From Malurus cyaneus samueli (taxonomy: Eukaryota; Chordata; Aves; Passeriformes; Maluridae), in contig VKON01004058.1 of assembly GCA_009741485.1 (NCBI GenBank), positions 24,983 to 88,982 on the forward strand: 64,000 bases of DNA. Reading direction: 5' to 3'. This document shows positions 21,552-31,782 of this stretch, in pieces. A program made the translations under genes and the position numbers. Under the pieces are notes generated by a model. The model did no database searches. It saw nothing but the letters and a program-made list of their open reading frames with translations, and was not told where the DNA came from. How positions within the stretch are numbered: position 1 is the stretch's first letter; each line of letters starts with the position of its first letter.

Positions 21552-22867
21552 ACACATCTGTGGCTCCTGCCTCTTCCTGGGTCTCTCAGCATCCTCAGCT
21601 CTGCTGCTCTCCTGATCCCATTTCTCCAGGTCCTGTTTCTCCCAGTCCCATTTCTCCTGTTCCCATCTCTCCCATTCCCATCTCACCTGTTCCAGTTTCT
21701 CCTGTTCCCATCTCTCGTGCTCCCACTGGCTCCTCTGGTGGCCGATGGCTCGGTAGAGCTGTGCCAGTCTGGGTGCCAGCTTTGGGGCCATGCTGACGGT
21801 GTGCTGCCCGAATGCCCGCAGCAGCCGGGCAGTGTCGATGCTGGACAGGGAGGCACTGCCCTCGGAGCCAGGGGGTGTCCCCAGAGGTGTCCCCAGCAGT
21901 GTCCCCGTGTCCCAGCCTGAGGTGCTGCAGGAGCTGCAGCTGCTGCCATCCCCGCTCAGTGCCGTGTCCCACGAGGTGTCACTGGGCTCCCCGGGGTGCT
22001 GCTGCTCCTCCCCAGCTCCGTGGGTGTGCTGTGCCATCTCCTGGCCCGTCCTGCTGTCCGGGAGCTGCTCTGGGCTGCTCTGCCCATGGCTCACCCATGG
22101 TGTCTCTCCCTCTGGTGCTCCTTTCAGCTCCACACTGCCCTGGCCATGGCTCAGCCGGGCTCTCTGTCCCTCTGGTGCTCCTTTCAGCTCCACACTGCTC
22201 TGGCCATGGCTCAGACGTGCTCTATGTCCCTCTGTTGCTCCTTTCAGCTCCACGCTGCTCCCATTCCCGGTTTTTGCTGCCATTGCAGGCTCTGCCTGCT
22301 CCCTGGGCTGTGTTTCCAGCTCAGGCAGGCTGTGCCCAGCCCATGCTGGTGCCAGGCTGTGTGTGATGGGGTTCTGCAGGAGCCTGGCCAGCCGCTCCAG
22401 GCGCTGCACAAGGGACAGCTCCTGGGTACTGCTGCAATCCCGCTGCTGGTGCCTCCTCTGGCGCTCCAAGAACTGCCCCCAGAGCTGGTCCAGGCTGGCC
22501 CTGGGGTGGCTCCTGTGCCCTGCTGCCCTCCCCAGGCTCCCATCGAGCTGAGCTGTTTGCTTCTGTGGCACAGGGGGCTCTCCAGCCGCTCCCCAGTGTG
22601 GCTCCATGCCCGCTGCTGTGCTCCCAAAGGTGCTCAGATCCTCACTCCTGCTCTCATCGGCCTCTGCTGCCAGGGGCAGGAATTCCCGGTGCCCAGAGCT
22701 GCCATGGTGCCACCCTGCAGTGCCCAGGGCATTCCCTGAGCAGGGGGCAGCGTGCCCAGCTCCAGGCCCCTGGCAATGCAGGCTGCAGCTCCCACTGGGC
22801 AGGGACAGCCGGGGTGCTCTGGGCATGGGATGGGACCGTTTCACAGACTCAGAACCATCTCTGTGCT
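21552..22867 (-). CDS. ALMS1: ALMS1 large exon (LQNPITHSL and SSIDTARL motifs)
   Basis: The 1,316-base exon opens after acceptor TTCTTGCAG. It contains two conserved ALMS1 blocks in order. LDQLWGQFLERQRRHQQR with TQELSLVQRLERLARLLQ and NPITHSL lies near 22,500-22,350. SASLSSIDTARLLRAFGQH lies near 21,850. Both align with the human segments (NELWNKYRERQRQQ.., ELSLVDRLDRLAKILQNPITHSL; SSVSTIDTARLIQAFG). Between them is a lineage-specific 20-residue repeat (SSVELKGAPEGQRARLSHGQ) in three copies at 22,095-22,260. Near the 3' end is a WE/QEK-rich charged repeat (21,640-21,740). The donor ATGTGT|GTACCT gives phase 0 and joins the small exon at 18,508. The first two bases complete a GAG codon with the previous exon. 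Confidence 0.93.
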
Positions 22868-24179
22868 CTGCAAGAAAAGAAAACGCTTCAATGTTTGGTT
22901 TCTTAGCTTAGAGTGGAAGATTTTCATCCTAAAATTTCCAAAATTCTCATCCAAGGATTAAAAGCAGGATCACCGATCTCATTCGCAAAACGCAATGAAC
23001 TTGGCAATGAAGTTCGAGCATTATTAAAAGCACATAAATTGTATTTTCTGTCACTTGCAGCAAGGAACCCGAGAGAATATGATATCCAAGTGAACCTGGG
23101 GAGGAATTCAATCCCAGCTCAGGAATTGGCCTATCCAGGGTGTTCCAGTTCCTGTCCATTCCCAGGGATGGGGATGCCCTGGCCATCCATGGACCCCACA
23201 GCACCAGTGCCAGAACCACTCTCCAAAACACCTTTAGAGTCGTTTCTAATCAAATTTTCAACCCCCAAGTTTTAAAGCGACACAGAGCATGGACAGTGCA
23301 GCCAGCCCAGCTCACTGACTCGCAAAGTGCAGGGAATTTTCTTCCCATACAAGGGCAATGTTTATAAACTTGTGTAAGAGGTTTCCTCCACATCCTCCTG
23401 ACAAATGAGATCAGGCTTGGGAATGCCAGGCAGAACTTTGCTATTCCTGGCTTTTTAGAAAGTTACCAAGAAATGGAAGGAATGTAAACAGGCAAAAAAT
23501 AAAAATAAGTTTGTATAGAGAAACTTTTTTTTTAAAAAAATACATAACTTGCATAATTTTAAGCTCTAGACAAGCTCTGTGGGTAGAGGTAATCTTTTAT
23601 TAGATCATCTAAAAATACAGTTGGAGAAGTCAGGGAAGATTTAAGACATGCAACTCTTTCTTCTGAAAGATTCTTTAAAGTTCCAGTTGCACTGGCTGCT
23701 TTCACAAAAGAGTCTTTCTCCTTACAGCTCTTTCCTTACCTGGGCCTTTAGACCATCACAGCTATAAAAAAGCATTAGAGGATAATTTGATATTAATGCA
23801 TTTGTTCCCCTCTCATTTTTATCCAGGTTACTGATGTTGCAGCCTTACATAAGCATTGAAATTTTCTCCTGCAAATCAAAATTGTCTTCCAGAGACACCA
23901 AAATCTCTCCATTCCGAGAGGAAAAGCTCGAAAGAAAAAAACCCCACCTGAAGTGAAAAATGAAAAAAATCCCATGAAATCCCTATCAAAGGAGGACTTC
24001 CTGAGGAATTTCCATGAGGAATTTCCAGCTGCTGTGACAGAGATGGCAGTGACCCAGCAATTCCCTGGGCCAGGAATGAACCCCTGGGATGTTCATCCAT
24101 CACTGTCAACACACAGGGAGGGAGGGGCTGGACAGACACAACCCCTGAGGATTCCCTGGGGGTCTGTCCTGGGAGCCAC

Positions 24180-24775
24180 AAAGAGCTTAGCCTGGGCTCA
24201 GCCTGAGCTCTGCCCCAGTTCAGTCCCAGCTCAGCCCCAGCCAGCTCCCAGTCAGCCCAGCCTCAGTCCCAGCTAGCCAGCCTTCAGCCCAGCTCACCCC
24301 AGCTCAGCCCAGCTCAGCCCAGCTCAGCCCAGCTCAGCCACAGCTCAGTCCCAGCCCCAGCTCAGCCCCACCCAGCTCAGCAGCAGTCAGCTCCAGCCAG
24401 CTCAGCCAGCCCAGCTCAGCCCAGCTCAGCCCCAGCTCAGTCCAACTCAAGTCCAGCACCACTCAGCCCAGCTCGTCCCAGCCCAAGTCACCAGCTTCAG
24501 TCCCCAGCCCAGCTCAGTCCCCAGCTCAGTCCCAGCTCAGCCCAGCTCAGCCCCAGCTCAGTCCTCAGCCCAGCTCAGTCCCAGCTCAGTCCCAGCCTCA
24601 GCCCAGCCACCCCCAGATCCCCAAGCCACCAGCACCCAGCTCAGCTCACCCAGCTCAGCCCAGCTCAGTCCCAGCTCAGCCAGCCCCAGCCAGGTCCCCA
24701 GCTCAGCCCCCAGCCTCAGCTCAGCCAAGTTCAGCCCAGCTCAGCCCCAGCTCAGCCCAGCTCGGCCCGAGCCCA
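24180..24775. repeat. CCCAGCTCAG minisatellite
   Basis: Some sixty copies of CCCAGCTCAG and CCAGCTCAGT variants. On the coding strand this reads as CTGAGCTGGG repeats. Units vary between 9 and 11 bases with many single-base changes, some of which may be sequencing noise. Confidence 0.92.
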
Positions 24776-25032
24776 CGGGGCTGGGAGGGTTCTGGAGCAG
24801 CAAATCCCCACCTGCAGCCCGGGCAGGTTCCACCAGGGCACAAACAGGGACAGGGACAGCAGAGGGTCAGGGAACAGCAGGGACACAGATCCCTGATGTG
24901 ACATCACAGCACAATGGGGTGTCCATGGGCAGAACCAGCCCAGCCTCCGAGAATCCCTGCACTGCCAGGAATTATTGACAATTCCAACAGCCCTGGGCAC
25001 ACTGCAGTGCCAGTGGATACTGATGGGTGAAG

Positions 25033-25230
25033 ATTTCACGGAATTGTGGAATTGTTGGGGTTGGAAAGGACCTCAAAGCCACCCAGTGCCACCCGTGCCA
25101 TGGCAGGGACACCTCCCACTGTCCCCAGGGTGTTCCCAGCCCCAATTCCAGCCTGGCCTGGGACAATCCCAGGGATGGAGAGCCCACAGTCTGCCTGGGC
25201 ACCCTGTGCTCCAGCAGCCAGGGAGAGGCA
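25033..25230 (+). mobile_element. CR1-type retroposon fragment
   Basis: GGAATTGTGGAATTGTTGGG, TTGGAAAGGACCTCAAAGCC, CCATGGCAGGGACACC, CCTGGCCTGGGACAATCC and the CCTGGGCACCCTGTGC block appear in standard CR1 order. It is antisense to ALMS1. Confidence 0.7.
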
Positions 25231-25412
25231 GAAAGACGAGGAAGAAAAAACTCAGTCAAATTTAGCATTTTCTGGCAGACTGTCAGCAGTGTCACAGCAA
25301 CAGGAACCATGGATCCTAAAGTGTAATTCTTTCGCTCTGACTCCTTTCATGTGTACGAAAAATAATCATGTGTACACAAATAATCACAAAATTAAACCCA
25401 CATTTGAATTAC

Positions 25413-25562
25413 CTGAAGAATGTTGCAGTGGCAGCCTCTGCTCCTCAGCCCAGGCCAGTCTGTGGATTGCCCCCTGATCCTGGGCAGCTGCAGGGGGGTC
25501 ACCCCTCGAGCCCAGCACCAGGGCCAGGAGCCCTGGGCAAGAAGGAGCAGCATCCTCTGAAC
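25413..25562 (-). CDS. ALMS1: ALMS1 exon (SEDAAPSCPGLLALVLGSR)
   Basis: The 150-base exon lies between acceptor CTCTCTCTGCAG and donor TTCAG|GTAATT. It encodes GSEDAAPSCPGLLALVLGSR and GAIHRLAWAEEQRLPLQHSS. Its start corresponds to the human ALMS1 GSTDA..PADVLGSR-type segment that follows SSTGSSHS. Phase 1 on both sides agrees with the exons at 26,503-26,628 and 21,552-22,867. Beyond the LGSR block similarity to human is weak, and the long human stretch after it appears to be absent or reduced in this bird. The call rests on position, phase and the short conserved start. Confidence 0.8.
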
Positions 25563-25647
25563 CTGCAGAGAGAGAGGAGCAGTGAGTGGAACAGGGGACA
25601 GCACGAGGAGACACAGAAATGCCACCAGGAACCAACAATTATGACCC

Positions 25648-25765
25648 CTGAGGTGCCCCAGGCCAGGCTGGAACTGGGCTGGGAGCAACTGGGATGGTGG
25701 GAGGTGTCCCTGCCATGGATGGGATTGAAGATCCTTCCAGCCAAAGCATTCCAGGATTCCATGAG
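25648..25765 (-). mobile_element. CR1-type fragment, minus orientation
   Basis: CCAGGCCAGGCTGGAACTGG, GTGGGAGGTGTCCCTGCCAT and the degraded CCTTCCAGCCAAAGCATTCC are the reverse complement of CR1 words. Confidence 0.65.
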
Positions 25766-26502
25766 CACATCCCTGTGTCAATGTTGGAAACCTCAAACTG
25801 TCCCCACAGATTTCTCATCCTTGCCAATCCCACCTGGTTACATCCCATGGATTTCCTGCACTCCCTTCCCTCAGCTGCTCCTCCCCAGACAGGAGCCCTG
25901 ACTGCAGTAGGGACTGTGAAAAACAAAATGCATTTTTCCATCCTGCTGTACACTTTCCTAGAACCTTGTGCTGCCTCATTTGCACATTGAATTTTTATTT
26001 ATGGCATCATCATTTCTGCAAAACAACAGATTTGTATCCCATTTGTTTCTCTCATTTTGGACACGTTTCCCCAGATAAACCTGAAAAAGGTCAGGAGCAG
26101 GGACACCCAACCTGGAGGCTGCAGTGACTGATCTGGGCACTCGTGGCACTGCTGGATCACCCTGATCCCTCAGTCTCCACTGCTCAAATTCAACAACTGA
26201 ACATCCCTAACGTGGGTTTAGTCTACAGACAACTCTGGATATTAAAAAGCTCTGAGTGAAACCAACCTGCAACTAAAACCTGCAGTGCCCAGGGACCCAT
26301 CCTTTACAGGAACAGAGGCAGAGATGGGAAAGGATCCTGAGTGAGGATTAACTCCCAGAGGAAAGTAAGGGATTATCAGGCTGTAAAGCACTGAGCTTCA
26401 TCATTTCAGTGCCAGAATGGAATAGCCCCGCTGTCAGCCCAGCAATGGAACTGTTCCCCTGGGGTTCCCATCATGGATCACACGATAAAGGGTGAGCAGT
26501 AC

Positions 26503-26628
26503 CTGAGTGAGAGCTGTCTCCGCTGGCCTCGGGCTCTGCTGGGGACCTGCAGGTTCCTCCTTTTTGGAAAGGCACATAGTACATGCCAGAGCTCCCCAGG
26601 GGTTTGTAGGGCAGCAGCAGGGGCTGGG
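26503..26628 (-). CDS. ALMS1: ALMS1 exon (PLLLPYKPLGSSGMYYVPF)
   Basis: The 126-base exon encodes QPLLLPYKPLGSSGMYYVPF, then EASGDSSHS at its end. Human ALMS1 has PLLLPYKPSGSTGMYYVP and SSTGSSHS in the same place. The acceptor is CTTCCACCCCCAG and the donor CACTCAG|GTACTG. Phase 1 at both ends is consistent with its neighbours. The overlapping minus-strand frame that continues past both splice sites is a shadow in a different frame. Confidence 0.93.
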
Positions 26629-27495
26629 CTGGGGGTGGAAGGGACACTGTGAGCAGGAGCCAGGCTGGAAAGCTGAAATGTCACCGTGCAGGACCTGGGG
26701 ACAGTTCCTGGTGCTGCATCCCAGGAAATACCCTCTTGTTTAGGAAAACAAACCGCAACTAGTATCTTATTAATGAATTAAATTATTAAACTATTTAATT
26801 TCCACTAAGATAAAAGTTTACCATCACTTACCTAAAAAACAGCTTCACCTATTTAATGTTAAAATTGTGATTATGGTGGCAAACACTGACAGACAGAAGC
26901 GTTTCCTGTACCCACAGAGCTCCCAGCTGATCCCTGTCCCAGGGAATCATTGGAAGGAGCAGGGATGTGTCTGCCAAGCCAATAAAAACAACAACAGAGC
27001 CGGGGTGGGAAATTGCAGTGAACACCCAGTCCCCTCTGCTGACAGACACTCCAAACCCTCACAGCTTTCCACTTGGTTCCATCAAACCAGCAATGTTTGA
27101 TTGATTCCATCAAACCAGCAATGTGCAGGTTTCCCTGATTTTTTTGGTGTTATCTTGACCAGAGAGTAAATCAGTGATCATCAGATCCACCTCTCACTGA
27201 ACTCCAAGTGAATCAAATCAAATCATCCACACACAAACACCAGAAAATATTCTCCAACCACATCTGAACACAATAAACTCAGTTTTAGAGAAACCCCAAC
27301 TGAATCCCAAGTGGATCCACACAAAGGCTGAAACCCCCAGTTTAAGGGTTGGGTTTCCCACCATATAATCCAAATTATCTCAGGTATTATTTCCCCAAAA
27401 GCTGGGTTTGGGGTTTATTTATCAAGCATTTATCACTACCTTGAACTTGCCCAGATTAAAGGCCACAGACACACACAGGACAGGAATTTGCTCAC
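26629..27495. other. ALMS1 intron, unique
   Basis: Unique sequence with a short direct repeat, TCCATCAAACCAGCAATGT, at 27,078-27,124. No exon or element was recognised. Confidence 0.5.
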
Positions 27496-29620
27496 CAGGC
27501 TGCCTTGGGAAGGGGGGAATCTCCTTGTGGGATGAAGCTGTGACGTTGGGGGGTTCAGGTGCTTTTGGGAATGCTGACTGCTGGCCTGCACTTGCACCCT
27601 GCTGGGGATCAGCACCCATTTCTGCAGGAAAGGTGCTTTGTGCAACACTGTCCGTGGGGATCTGCGTGGCAGCGTCAGCAGTGCCTCTCCCAGGCTGGGC
27701 AGGAAGGGCAGAGCTGCAGCTCCCCTTGGCACCAGGGACCCCTGGGTGCCCCCAGAGCCAGGCTCTGTCCCTGCCCTGCAGGAGCAGCTCCTGCCCTGTG
27801 CTGGGAGAGCAGGAGAAAACCTGACTGGGATCTGCTGGAACCACAGCTGGACTGGGATCATCTGGAACCACAGCTGGGCTGGGATCTCCTGGAACCACAG
27901 CTGGACTGGGATCTTGCTGGGGCCACAGCTGGACTGGGATCTTCTGGAACCACAGCTGGACTGGGATCTGCTGGGACCACAGCTGGGCTGGGATCTGCTG
28001 GGCCACAGCTGGGCTGGGATCTTCTGGAACCACCTCGGCACGTGGGAACTCGGGGACACCTCCTGCTGAAGCTCCTGGAGCTGCTCCTAAAGTCACTGAC
28101 TGAGGTCTGTCCCCCAGTTTCATCCCATTTCCAGCATTCCCAGTGCCACCCAGCTCGGAGCTCCTGAGCCTGGAGGAAAGGGTGATGTGGACACAGGACA
28201 GGAATTTCCTCACTGCTGATGGGGTGGACAGAGTCTCCTGTGCAGGGGAAGGGTGAGAAGGATCCATCTGCTCCCTCACAGCCACTTTTGGAGCCAGAGC
28301 TGGTTCAGCAGGGCTGCTCCTCCCCTCTGCCAACCCCTCACTGGGGCCCTTCAGCAAATGCACTGGTGCAGCTGGAGCTGAGCCTTCCGAGCTCTCAGAG
28401 CCGTGGGTGTGGCCAGGGGGGATCTTCTCCTGCAGGGAAGGGCTCTGGGAGCAGGGTTTGATGAAGGGATGGATCTCCTGACTGACTGCTGTGCTGCCAT
28501 CGAGCCCCCCTGCTCCGTGCCCCCCAAAGGCAGCTGCAGGCACAGACTGTGCCAGTCCTGCTCTCAGAGCCTGTGTTTGCCTGTTCCCAGCACCCTGGGC
28601 TGTACAGGCTGGTTCCTGAGCAGAGCCATGAGGGACCCCTGCAGCACCACCAACCCCGGGATCCCCCCCATCAGCCAGCCCAGAGCTGGGGGGAGAGCTC
28701 AGGGATGGCTGCCAGGGCTGCCTGTCCTGCCCCTCCTTCCCAGAGTCAGCACAGGGAACCTCCAGGGGTGGGATCCCACCCTGTCCATCCCTGGGGAGGC
28801 TGGAGCTGGGAGCCAGGGATCCCAGAGGAGCTGGTGGCCTTGGAGAGCAGAGGGTGATGGAAGGGAGCAGCTCTGGAGTGGGGATGGACAGCCCTGGAGC
28901 TGGGATGGACAGCCCTGGAGCTGGCATGGACAGCTCTGGAGTGGATATGGACAGCTCTGGGCAGGGACAGGAGGCAGCTGCAGAGCTCCCTGCACAGGGA
29001 TCCCATTCCAGAGGGGGATGCAGCTCTGCCATGGCACAGGGATCACCCACAGCTGCCTGCTGGTTGCACACACGGAGCCCAGCACCATCCCAGGGGTTCA
29101 GCTGCTTGTCCTGCAGCCCAGCACCATTCCAAGATTTCACCTCCATGCCCTGCAGCCCAGCAGCAATCTCAGGTTTCAGTTCCATGTCCTGCAGCTCAGC
29201 AGCAATCCCAGGTTTCAGCAGCTTGTCCTGCAGCCCAGCACCATTCCAGGGATTCAGCTGCTTCTCCTGCAGCCCAGCACCACTCCAAGGTTTCACCTCC
29301 ATGTCCTGCAGGCCAGCAGCAATCCCAGATTTCAGTTCCATGCCCTGCAGGCCAGCAGCAATCCCAGATTTCAGTTCCATGCCCTGCAGCCCAGCAGCAC
29401 TCCTAGATTTCACCTCCATGCCCTGCAGCAGGCAGCAATCCAAGGGATCAGCTCCAGGGAATGGCACTGCAGATTGGGAGCTGTTCTGGAAGATGTCCCA
29501 AGTCCTGGGGAGCTGTGTGTGCCTGTCCCTGGGAAAGCTGGGAGCCTGGAGATGCTCTGGGTACTGCTCCTGCTTCCTCAGATATTCAGAAGCTGCTTCA
29601 AAGTCACAGAGCCACGGATC
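27496..29620 (-). CDS. ALMS1: ALMS1 largest exon of the window, three repeat blocks
   Basis: The 2,125-base exon starts after acceptor CTGTTTTCAG with DPWLCDFEAASEYLRKQEQY. The previous exon ends AQAE, matching the human ..KSAKAKDPW junction. It then holds about nine 13-residue repeats of the type GLQGMELKSGIAA (29,090-29,440). A Pro/Ser-rich stretch with PGLSIPAPGLSIPTPE follows (28,860-28,990). The block KFLSCVHITLSSRLRSSELG near 28,200 resembles a conserved ALMS1 block, and a 9-residue DPSPAVVPD repeat lies at 27,815-28,030. The donor is CAGCCTG|GTGAGC, phase 1, agreeing with the next exon. Plus-strand frames of up to 437 aa here are antisense shadows. Most of the exon is lineage-specific low-complexity sequence, while both ends are conserved. 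Confidence 0.9.
27815..28030 (-). repeat. ALMS1: Coding minisatellite, about 27-nt unit
   Basis: About eight copies of a CACAGCTGGACTGGGATCT-type unit (plus strand) lie inside the ALMS1 exon and encode repeats of DPSPAVVP with QIPVQLW-type variants where units of other length shift the frame. The frame is regained without a stop codon. Confidence 0.85.
29090..29440 (-). repeat. ALMS1: Coding minisatellite, 39-nt unit, about 9 copies
   Basis: Units such as ATGCCCTGCAGGCCAGCAGC plus AATCCCAGATTTCAGTTCC (plus strand) are 39 bases long, so each adds 13 residues (GLQGMELKSGIAA and variants) without changing frame. Confidence 0.92.
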
Positions 29621-31184
29621 CTGAAAACAGAGCACAGTTCACAGAGGTCACGGGGAGAACACCCCACCCTGGCCAAAATCTGGGTGAGAAAATTAAAAAA
29701 TGAGATCTGTCCATAACCAGGAGATTGTCATCAGGCAGTACTGGAAATCACCTCTTAAGGAACTAATTAACAATTAATCCCATTTAAGTGCCACGCTATC
29801 ATGCCCAGCAATTTCTCACGGCCAGGGCTGATCCCAATCCCCAGGAGGGAGCTGAGATTCCCTCACCTGGGGATGCATTGAATGAACAGCAATTCCAGAG
29901 TTATTCCAGCCCTGGCACAAAATCCCACAGTGCCCTTCAGTCCTGTGCCATGGCCAGGGTGGCCTCACAGGGTCAGGGAGCACTGCAAAGGGACAAGGAC
30001 ACAATTCCATGGGGATCCAACCCTGCAGCCCATGTCTGTGTGGGGCACAGATCACCACCCTGCTGTGAGAGACCTTCTGAAATGGCCTCAAGTTACACCA
30101 GAGGATGTTTAGATTGGATCCTAGGAAACATTTCTCCCTGAAAAGAGTTACTGGGCACTGGAAAAGGGACGTGGTGGCATCACCATCCCTGAATTGTCCC
30201 ACAAACGTGTGGATGTGGCACCTGAGGACACAGTTCAGTGCTGAATATGATGGTGCTGATTGATGGTTAGACTTGATGATCTTGGAGATCTTTTCCAACC
30301 TGAATGTTTTTATGATTGCAACCAACAACATAATTTTGTTAATTTAAGTGTGATTAAAAATTCCAGCACTTCCATTGAGGCGCAGAGAGCAAATCTGAGA
30401 TAAATGTGCTGCCATGGAGATGGGCCAGATAAGCTGAATTAGAGGAAAAAGACACAAAAATCGAGGGTATATTTATTTTTTCCTGCTGATTGAACAGCTG
30501 TGGAAGCAGCAGAGTATTCCATTAATGAAGTGCAACACAGGTCCCTGGATGATTCCATCCCCATCAGCTGCTGGGAATTTGGCAACAAAAAACAGTGGGA
30601 AACGTTTTCGGTGTAAACCAAACATCCAAACAAGCATTTTCCGACAGCTTTTCCAGCTTTTCTCCACCCCAGATGTCACAGCAGCAGCAGGGCCTGGATC
30701 ATTACCCCACTTTTCTGCTCTTTTATGGACTGTAAGGCAATGAATCAGATGGTTTGGCTGTAGGAAATGCAGAAGAGGGATGAGAGCAGCCTGTGGAAGA
30801 GCACAGGGATGATCCCAAGACTTCTCTTCCCTCCACCACGTGCCAGTTCAACGGCCTGGAGTAATCCAGAGCAACTCCCACCAGCAGGAGCAGGCACAGC
30901 ACTTGTTAAAACTCAGCTCCCCGAGCCTTTCACATGTTTTGTTGTGCTTGTTATGTGTCATCCTTCCAAAAAAGCTCCCTGTGCCATATGATCCACGGGA
31001 GCCTGCAGTGCAAATTTAGAGCTACAACTCCCTGAACTTCCTGGGGAACGGAGAAAAGCTCAGGGAGTGGAAAAGTACAGCAGGGAGGGGAAACAAAGCC
31101 TGCAGCAAGGGGAGAAACTCACGGGGAAGGGGAGAGGGAGCAGCTGGAACCCAACAAACACAGGGGGGATCAGGAGGAAAATCC
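29621..31184. other. ALMS1 intron, unique part
   Basis: Unique intronic DNA apart from the CR1 3' end at 30,130-30,320. No exon was recognised. Confidence 0.5.
30130..30320 (+). mobile_element. CR1 3' end
   Basis: GTGGCATCACCATCCCTGAA, GTGTGGATGTGGCACCTGAG, ATGGTTAGACTTGATGATCT and TTTTCCAACCTGAATG, ending in TATGATTG, follow the CR1 3' consensus closely through its terminal direct-repeat region. It is the clearest intact CR1 3' terminus in the window. Confidence 0.8.
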
Positions 31185-31222
31185 TGAAGGGATTGGAATT
31201 GTGTTCACATCCAACAGCAGCT

Positions 31223-31350
31223 CCATGGCAGGGACACCTCCCACTGTCCCCAATGTCCAGCCTGGCCTCAGACATTCCCAGGGATCCGGGGCAATCTGGC
31301 AATTCCAGCCCAGCCCCTCGCCACCCTCCCAGGCAGGAATTCCTTCCCAA
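31223..31350 (+). mobile_element. CR1 fragment, first copy of a duplicated piece
   Basis: From CCATGGCAGGGACACCTCCC through GGGATCCGGGGCAATCTGGC to CCCAGGCAGGAATTCCTT. It is almost identical to 31,655-31,782, including non-consensus details, so the two are a local duplication rather than independent insertions. Confidence 0.75.
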
Positions 31351-31595
31351 ATCCCATTATTTTCCCAACAATCCCATCCTGGGAATCCCTGGGATGTCCT
31401 GGAGCTCTGGCAGCCTCGGGAATGGGATCATTCCCAATTCCTGCTGCAGGATCAGCCCAGAGCTGGTCCCGACCATGGAAGGGTTTGTGTGGCACCAACT
31501 GGGAATGGACACACGGACATGGGAGATGCTGGAAATGGGGAAAACCCCACAGAGAGCAGAGGAGAGTCTGCGGTGGAAGAAGGATCCCAAAAAAC

Positions 31596-31782
31596 AGAAT
31601 CCATGGAATGGTTTGGGTGGGAAGGGACCCTAAATCCCATCCCATTGACCCCATCCATGGCAGGGACACCTCCCACTGTCCCCAATGTCCAGCCTGGCCT
31701 GGGACATTCCCAGGGATCCGGGGCAATCTGGCAATTCCAGCCCAGCCCCTCGCCACCCTCCCAGGCAGGAATTCCTTGCCAA
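31596..31782 (+). mobile_element. CR1 fragment, second copy with 5' part
   Basis: It starts ATCCATGGAATGGTTTGGG and GGAAGGGACCCTAAATCCC, then repeats the 128-base piece also found at 31,223-31,350. Confidence 0.75.

Larger units (their letters stand above)
22868..25412. other. ALMS1 intron with CR1 relics and a CAGCTC array
   Basis: Unique AT-leaning sequence to about 24,170, with a faint CR1 piece near 23,118-23,200, then the CCCAGCTCAG array (24,180-24,775) and a CR1 copy (25,033-25,230). No exon was recognised. Confidence 0.5.

Noticed and set aside
21790..22739. 253- and 247-aa plus frames
   Set aside because: Antisense to the ALMS1 exon at 21,552-22,867.
28403..29716. 437-aa plus frame
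   Set aside because: Antisense shadow of the large ALMS1 exon at 27,496-29,620, whose conserved ends and splice sites fix the minus strand.
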